Positions 6,380-9,719 of a stretch of DNA of 9,719 bases are shown one piece after another. Below the pieces are notes generated by a model. The model made no database searches. It had not been told where the DNA came from and was given only the letters and a program-made list of their open reading frames with translations. Numbering within the stretch: position 1 is the first letter of the stretch; the number at the start of each line of letters is the position of its first letter. The translations under genes and the position numbers were made by a program. The DNA is from Planctomycetota bacterium (GTDB lineage Bacteria > Planctomycetota > SZUA-567). Location of the stretch: the NCBI GenBank assembly GCA_020861125.1, contig JAJBSZ010000137.1, positions 1 to 9,719 on the forward strand. Reading direction: 5' to 3'.

Positions 6380-6769
6380 ATGGGTTTGAGCGCATACAGC
6401 AGCATTACCTGTGCCGACGGCGCGGGCAAACGGGCCGAAGACATGGCATCCGGCGATCTGGTCTGGGATCCGCTGGCGGGAGCGCCTGCTCCGGTCCGGA
6501 CCGTATGGAGCGGCCCGGCGGTGGGTATGTACCGGATCACGGCCGACAACGGCCAGATTCTCGACCTCACCGAGGATCACGCCCTGGTCACGGCTGCCGG
6601 CCTGGTGCAGGCCGGTGACATCCGACCGGGCCAGACGCTGGTGGTACCGGGCGGAACGGTGCGCTGCACGGAATCGGTGCGGCTGCCAGGGGATTTCAAA
6701 GTATATGATATCGTGACCGCCGCTGGCGGCACCCTCCTGGTAAGTGGCCTCATCGCCGCATCCTCCTGA
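6380..6769 (+). CDS. Standalone Hint (hedgehog/intein fold) domain protein
   Basis: A 129-residue protein made almost entirely of one Hint-like module. The opening SITCADGAGKRAEDMASGDLVWDP (8-31) is the block A pattern (xxTxDGxxxxxxDLxxGDxV). DNGQILDLTEDHALVTAAGLVQAGDIRPGQTLV (56-88) is block B, with the catalytic T64-x-x-H67. FKVYDIVTAAGGTLLVSGLI (106-125) is block F (VYDLxVxxxxxFxVxGxxV). It ends AASS, without the His-Asn plus Cys/Ser/Thr that closes splicing inteins, and no extein follows. C11 lies inside block A, not at the usual first position; S4, S7 or S8 are nearer to it. No signal peptide or membrane segment is seen. The start has GAGGAG 7 nt upstream. The gene is 15 nt after the enolase-family gene, so probably co-transcribed under the ROK operator. 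Function is unknown. The fold call rests on pattern recognition only. Confidence 0.75.
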   Translation: MGLSAYSSITCADGAGKRAEDMASGDLVWDPLAGAPAPVRTVWSGPAVGMYRITADNGQILDLTEDHALVTAAGLVQAGDIRPGQTLVVPGGTVRCTESVRLPGDFKVYDIVTAAGGTLLVSGLIAASS

Positions 6770-6772
6770 GGC

Positions 6773-6789
6773 GCATCGTCACCCGATGC
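6773..6789. other. Small hairpin between the convergent Hint and ku genes
   Basis: The 57-nt gap between the Hint stop and the ku stop holds a perfect 6-bp stem (GCATCG and CGATGC) with a 5-nt loop. No T-run follows on either strand. Two convergent transcripts must end around here, so it could contribute to bidirectional termination, but the sequence does not make that case strongly. Confidence 0.3.
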
Positions 6790-6826
6790 CGATCGTACCG
6801 TGACCGTTTCCGAATTTCGGTGCCGG

Positions 6827-7621
6827 TTATCCCGCCTTCTGCTTGCGGCGCGGCGCCTTGGCCGGTTTGTTTTGTTCCAGGCTGGCCTTGAGGGCGTCCA
6901 TGAGGCTGATGACCTCGCCCTGAGCGGCCGGTTTTGGCAGGGCGATCTCCTTGCCTTCGATTTTGCTCTCGATGAGATCGCGGAGCCGTTTCTGGTATTC
7001 ATCCTGGAATTGGGCCGGGTCGAAAGGCTTGGACATGTTTTCGATGATCTTTTCGGCCATGGAGAGTTCTTCCTTGTCGATGGCCGGCTGGGGGATGTCC
7101 TGGGGCATGGCCTTGACGTCGTCCTGGTAATGGAGCGTATGCATGCAGATTCCGGTGTCGGCCGGGATCAGTGCCAGCATGACTTCGCTGGCGCCGAGGG
7201 AGGTTCGGCCCACCGCTACCTTACCTTTGTCCAGCATGGCCTGGCGGAGGAGTTCAAAAGGTTTTTCCCCGCCTTTTTGCGGAATGACATAATAGGTGCG
7301 GTTGTAATACACCGGACAGATTTCGCTTTTATCGGCGAATTGGAGGATCTGGACGCTGCGATCCTTCTCCGTTTTTATCTTTTCGAAATCGTCGTCGGTG
7401 ATGACGACGTATTTTCCCTTGTCATACTGGTAAGCTCTGACGATGTCGTCGGAGGTGAGTTCCTTGCCGGTGGCTTCGTCGATTTTTTTGTAGCGGACGC
7501 GCCCTTTTGACTCTTTGGCGAGCTGGTTGAAATGGATGTCGTTGTCCCGGGTGGCCGGGTACATATTGACCGGAATGTAGACGAGGGCGAAGGAAATCGC
7601 CCCTTTCTGGGCAATGGGCAT
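6827..7621 (-). CDS. ku: Bacterial Ku, DNA end-binding protein for non-homologous end joining
   Basis: A 264-residue Ku homologue; such proteins form a homodimeric ring on broken DNA ends and recruit the ligase LigD. Residues 3-11 (IAQKGAISF) give the usual W/K-G-x-I-S-F start of the Ku core. The core continues with RVRYKKID (41-48), YQYDKGKYVVITDDDFEKI (64-82), PVYYNRTYYVIPQKGGEKPFELLRQAM (103-129), KVAVGRTSLGASE (134-146), HTLHYQDDVK (161-170) and FQDEYQKRLRDLIESKIEGK (205-224). The C-terminus EVISLMDALKASL (236-248) is the conserved LigD-recruiting end, followed by a short Lys/Arg-rich tail (KAPRRKQKAG). I chose the ATG at 7621, which has AGGAGG 7 nt upstream; the open frame to 7657 adds 12 residues with no support. 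No ligD is in the window. It converges on the Hint gene and lies 148 nt downstream of dctM on the same strand. Confidence 0.97.
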   Translation of the reverse strand: MPIAQKGAISFALVYIPVNMYPATRDNDIHFNQLAKESKGRVRYKKIDEATGKELTSDDIVRAYQYDKGKYVVITDDDFEKIKTEKDRSVQILQFADKSEICPVYYNRTYYVIPQKGGEKPFELLRQAMLDKGKVAVGRTSLGASEVMLALIPADTGICMHTLHYQDDVKAMPQDIPQPAIDKEELSMAEKIIENMSKPFDPAQFQDEYQKRLRDLIESKIEGKEIALPKPAAQGEVISLMDALKASLEQNKPAKAPRRKQKAG

Positions 7622-7709
7622 GGCGCGTCCTCCTGGCCGGTTTCTCTTTGCCGGCACTTGAAACTATCAGGGGGCACCGGCCTGTCATTCCTTTGGTGGT
7701 ATACGAAAG

Positions 7710-7737
7710 GGGGGCGATTCGCGACCGGAACGCCCCC
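7710..7737 (-). terminator. Probable terminator after dctM
   Basis: In the minus-strand transcript a 7-bp stem (GGGGGCG with CGCCCCC) encloses a 14-nt loop that can add three TTC/GAA pairs past a one-base bulge. It lies 32 nt after the dctM stop. Only CTTTC follows, a weak U-run, so termination may be partial. It separates the TRAP operon from ku. Confidence 0.55.
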
Positions 7738-7769
7738 TCTCAAGAGTGTCAGGTTGTTATGGGAACGGG

Positions 7770-9062
7770 TCAGTATCGTGCCACGCCGAAGATCCAGTCG
7801 GGGATAGCCAGCGACACGGCCGGGAAAAACACCAGTACGAGGACCACCGTCAGGATGGCGAAGTAGAACGGGGCCGATTCCTTGGTCGTCACCTCGGGCG
7901 GGCATTCCATGATGGTCGAGGTGGTATAGAGTGCTACCCCCACGGGCGGGGTCATGACCCCGAAGGTGACCACCGTCATCATGATGATACCGAAATGCAC
8001 CGGGTCAATGTTGACCGATTTAACCACCGGCAGCAGAATGGGCGTCATCAGCAAGGCAATGACCGTGGTCTCCATGAACATGCCGAGGGATACGAGCAAC
8101 AGAATCACGATAAACAACATGATTTGTTTGTTTTCGGTGATCCCCATCAGCACTCGGGCAATACCCTGTGGCAGGCGGTCGTACACGACGCCGTAGCCGA
8201 AAATACCGGAGAAGGCCAGGATCAGGGTGATGGATGAGATGTCCTTGATGCTGTCGACCAGGGTTTTTTTGAATTTTTCCCACGTCAGTTCCCGGTAGAT
8301 GACCGCACCGACAAACAGGGCGTAAAAGATGGCGAAGGCCCCGGATTCCGACGGCGTCATGATGCCGTAGCGGATGAACACCAGCAGGAGGATCGGGAAC
8401 AGCAGCGCCCAGATACACTCGACGCAAGCCCGGAAGATCTCGGTTGGGCTGGCCATGCGCGGTTTTTCCGGCACGTAGCCGCGGCGACGGGCTGACACCG
8501 ATACCGCCGTCATCAGCGCCACCATCATCAGAAATCCAGGAACAAAGCCGGCGGCGAAGAGGCGGCCGATGGAGACTTCCCCCACCGACCCATAAATGAT
8601 AAGCCCCATGCTGGGCGGTATGGTGGCGACGATAAGGGCGGAGAGGCCGTTGATCCCGGCCGACCAGCCGCGGGTATAGCCGCGCCGCAGCATTTCCGGT
8701 CCGAGGATCCGGCATTCCATGGCCGCATCGGCCACGGCCGAGCCGGAGACCCCGCCCATCAGCGTCGACATCACACAGGACACCTGGGCGATATTGCCGT
8801 ACATATGGCCGGTGATGACATTGGATAATTTCATGATCCGGGAGGTGATGCCGGTGTTGTTCATCAGATTGCCGGCGAAGATGAACAAGGGTATCGCCAG
8901 CATGGTGAAGGACTGGGTGGTGGCCAGCGCTTTTTGCACCGTGATGCTCAGGGGTATCTGATCGGTAAACCAGAAAAAGGTGAATCCGGAAATACCGATG
9001 GCGAACGCCACGGGCATGCCGAGGATCAGCAGAAGCAGAAAAACGCAGAAGACAATGGCCAT
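7770..9062 (-). CDS. dctM: TRAP transporter large membrane subunit DctM
   Basis: A 430-residue polytopic membrane protein of the usual DctM length. It is the ion-coupled translocation subunit of a tripartite ATP-independent periplasmic transporter. Family signatures are in order: LAIPLFIFAGNLM (55-67), STLMGGVSGSAVADAA (99-114), IPPSMGLIIYG (148-158), GEVSIGRLFAAGFVPG (161-176), and near the end VVTFGVMTPPVGVALY. Hydrophobic helices cover nearly the whole length, with the typical re-entrant proline-rich turns. The ATG at 9062 lies 3 nt after the dctQ stop, and GGGAGG 8 nt upstream overlaps the end of dctQ, so the two genes are translationally linked. A hairpin follows the stop. The TRAP substrate is not readable from this subunit; C4-dicarboxylates, sialic acid, sugar acids and keto acids are all known. 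Confidence 0.97.
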   Translation of the reverse strand: MAIVFCVFLLLLILGMPVAFAIGISGFTFFWFTDQIPLSITVQKALATTQSFTMLAIPLFIFAGNLMNNTGITSRIMKLSNVITGHMYGNIAQVSCVMSTLMGGVSGSAVADAAMECRILGPEMLRRGYTRGWSAGINGLSALIVATIPPSMGLIIYGSVGEVSIGRLFAAGFVPGFLMMVALMTAVSVSARRRGYVPEKPRMASPTEIFRACVECIWALLFPILLLVFIRYGIMTPSESGAFAIFYALFVGAVIYRELTWEKFKKTLVDSIKDISSITLILAFSGIFGYGVVYDRLPQGIARVLMGITENKQIMLFIVILLLVSLGMFMETTVIALLMTPILLPVVKSVNIDPVHFGIIMMTVVTFGVMTPPVGVALYTTSTIMECPPEVTTKESAPFYFAILTVVLVLVFFPAVSLAIPDWIFGVARY

Positions 9063-9065
9063 ATG

Positions 9066-9566
9066 TCATGCCTCCCGGGGTGTGGCGTCGTGGCCGGCGG
9101 GCCGGAACAGCCGCACCATACGGATGATGGTGGAAACGAGCATGAGAAACGAACCGGCGGTCACGCTCAGCGTGCACCAGCCGTAGCTGATGTTGGTGGC
9201 TTGGAACAGCCGCTTCCAGTTGTCGCGGATCAACGGCACGCTGTAGAACACCAGGACGACGAGGAACACCGCTATCAGCAGGTAGAAGAATAGCTGCAAC
9301 CCTTTGCGGATAGCTGGCGGTAACATTTTCTGCACCAGATCCACGCTGATCAGGTTGGTCTCGCGGATGACGATGTCCCCGCCCAGAAAGACCATCCAGG
9401 CGAAGAGGAGGAGAGAGATATCCGTCGCCCAATTGAGCGGTTTGCCCACCGTCCGGGCGATGGCGGATACGAAAACCAGGGTGGAGATGGCGAGAAGAAT
9501 CACCGCCGCCAGCCACAGTTCGAACCGGCAGAAGGCGGCGTAGGCGCGTTTGATGGCGGAGGGCAT
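9066..9566 (-). CDS. dctQ: TRAP transporter small membrane subunit DctQ
   Basis: A 166-residue four-helix membrane protein, partner of DctM. Helices run at about 17-38, 50-67, 87-111 and 131-153. The stretch W46-A-T-D-I, LLLFAWMVFLGGDIVIRETNLISVDLV (52-78) matches the DctQ core, where an acidic residue after Trp, the L-G-G/A turn and an R-x-x-x-x-x-V-D segment are conserved. The ATG at 9566 has GGGAG 8 nt upstream. It follows dctP by 70 nt, with a hairpin and T-run between, and precedes dctM by 3 nt. The order dctP-dctQ-dctM is a standard TRAP arrangement. I see nothing unusual in it. Confidence 0.95.
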   Translation of the reverse strand: MPSAIKRAYAAFCRFELWLAAVILLAISTLVFVSAIARTVGKPLNWATDISLLLFAWMVFLGGDIVIRETNLISVDLVQKMLPPAIRKGLQLFFYLLIAVFLVVLVFYSVPLIRDNWKRLFQATNISYGWCTLSVTAGSFLMLVSTIIRMVRLFRPAGHDATPREA

Positions 9567-9591
9567 ACGATGGACTCCCGCGACAAGAAAA

Positions 9592-9622
9592 GGCCGAACG
9601 CGGCGGTTGCCAGCGTTCGGCC
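9592..9622 (-). terminator. Intrinsic-terminator-like attenuator between dctP and dctQ
   Basis: A perfect 10-bp stem (GGCCGAACGC and GCGTTCGGCC) with an 11-nt loop is followed on the minus strand by TTTTCTTGT, a proper U-run. It begins 14 nt after the dctP stop and ends 25 nt before the dctQ start. It most likely stops part of the transcripts, so that the periplasmic binding protein is made in excess over the membrane subunits. Confidence 0.8.
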
Positions 9623-9636
9623 GTAGTGGTTAACGA

Positions 9637-9719
9637 CTAGTTCTTTCCGATTTCCTGGTAGATAATCGCCCGCAGATCGGTGAAATCAAGTTTCTCGTAG
9701 GCGGCTTCGGCGGCTTTCT
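9637..9719 (-). CDS. dctP: TRAP transporter substrate-binding protein DctP, C-terminal end (cut by window edge)
   Basis: Only the last 26 residues are present (KAAEAAYEKLDFTDLRAIIYQEIGKN) before a TAG at 9639-9637; the gene continues beyond the right edge. The fragment alone is too short to identify. The call rests on its place directly before dctQ and dctM, on the same strand, with a differential-expression hairpin after it, as expected for a dctPQM operon. The helical, charged tail is compatible with DctP proteins. It would be the periplasmic protein that binds the substrate. Confidence 0.7.
   Translation of the reverse strand, partial: KAAEAAYEKLDFTDLRAIIYQEIGKN

Noticed and set aside
5690..6580. 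A 296-residue minus-strand frame under the enolase-family gene
   Set aside because: It has no family motifs. The plus-strand frame has a full set of catalytic residues and the better ribosome site.
6361..6618. ATG overlapping the enolase-family stop (ATGA) that could start a coupled gene
   Set aside because: The resulting 85-residue Gly/Arg-rich product has no pattern. The frame starting at 6380 has a strong ribosome site and encodes the Hint-like protein.
6380..6769. The Hint protein as a true self-splicing intein
   Set aside because: No flanking exteins exist, there is no Cys/Ser at the proper first position joined to an extein, and the C-terminal His-Asn plus Cys/Ser/Thr is absent.
8020..9516. 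A 498-residue minus-strand frame across dctM and dctQ
   Set aside because: It is an off-frame product rich in Arg, His and Pro that overlaps two clear TRAP genes in another frame.

Overview
The window is GC-rich DNA (by eye roughly 60% G+C) from a bacterium that is probably Gram-negative. It encodes periplasmic-binding-protein-dependent secondary transporters of the TTT and TRAP classes, with a signal-peptide-bearing (non-lipoprotein) binding protein. I cannot assign a phylum from the sequence alone. The gene content is that of a catabolic locus for an organic or sugar acid, plus a bacterial Ku DNA-repair gene and a small standalone Hint (hedgehog/intein-fold) protein. No tRNA, rRNA, IS element, CRISPR array or phage gene was seen.

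Left part, all on the minus strand and read from right to left: a ROK-family repressor (3672-4892), a tripartite tricarboxylate transporter operon tctC-tctB-tctA (3484 down to 262), and the first 76 codons of a Gfo/Idh/MocA oxidoreductase (229 to 1, running off the window edge). A very stable 12-bp GC hairpin lies between the binding protein gene and the two membrane genes.

Centre: the ROK gene diverges from a plus-strand pair, an enolase-superfamily enzyme of the muconate-lactonizing-enzyme type (4988-6364) and, 15 bp further on, a 129-residue Hint-domain protein (6380-6769). The 95-bp divergent region holds a perfect 13-bp inverted repeat (4933-4963). Its two arms each carry a TTGACA box pointing outward. 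This is very probably the ROK operator, controlling its own gene and the enzyme gene together.

Right part: Ku (6827-7621, minus) converges on the Hint gene. Beyond it lies a TRAP transporter operon on the minus strand: the dctP C-terminus at the right edge, then dctQ, then dctM. A classical terminator-like hairpin with a T-run separates dctP from dctQ, and a weaker one follows dctM.

How it may work together (inference): the two transporters import carboxylates or sugar acids, the enolase-family enzyme and the oxidoreductase convert them, and the ROK protein senses a related sugar or sugar derivative. The Hint protein and Ku do not fit this pathway. The Hint protein, apparently co-transcribed with the enzyme and lacking the usual C-terminal splicing residues, is the least expected item here.
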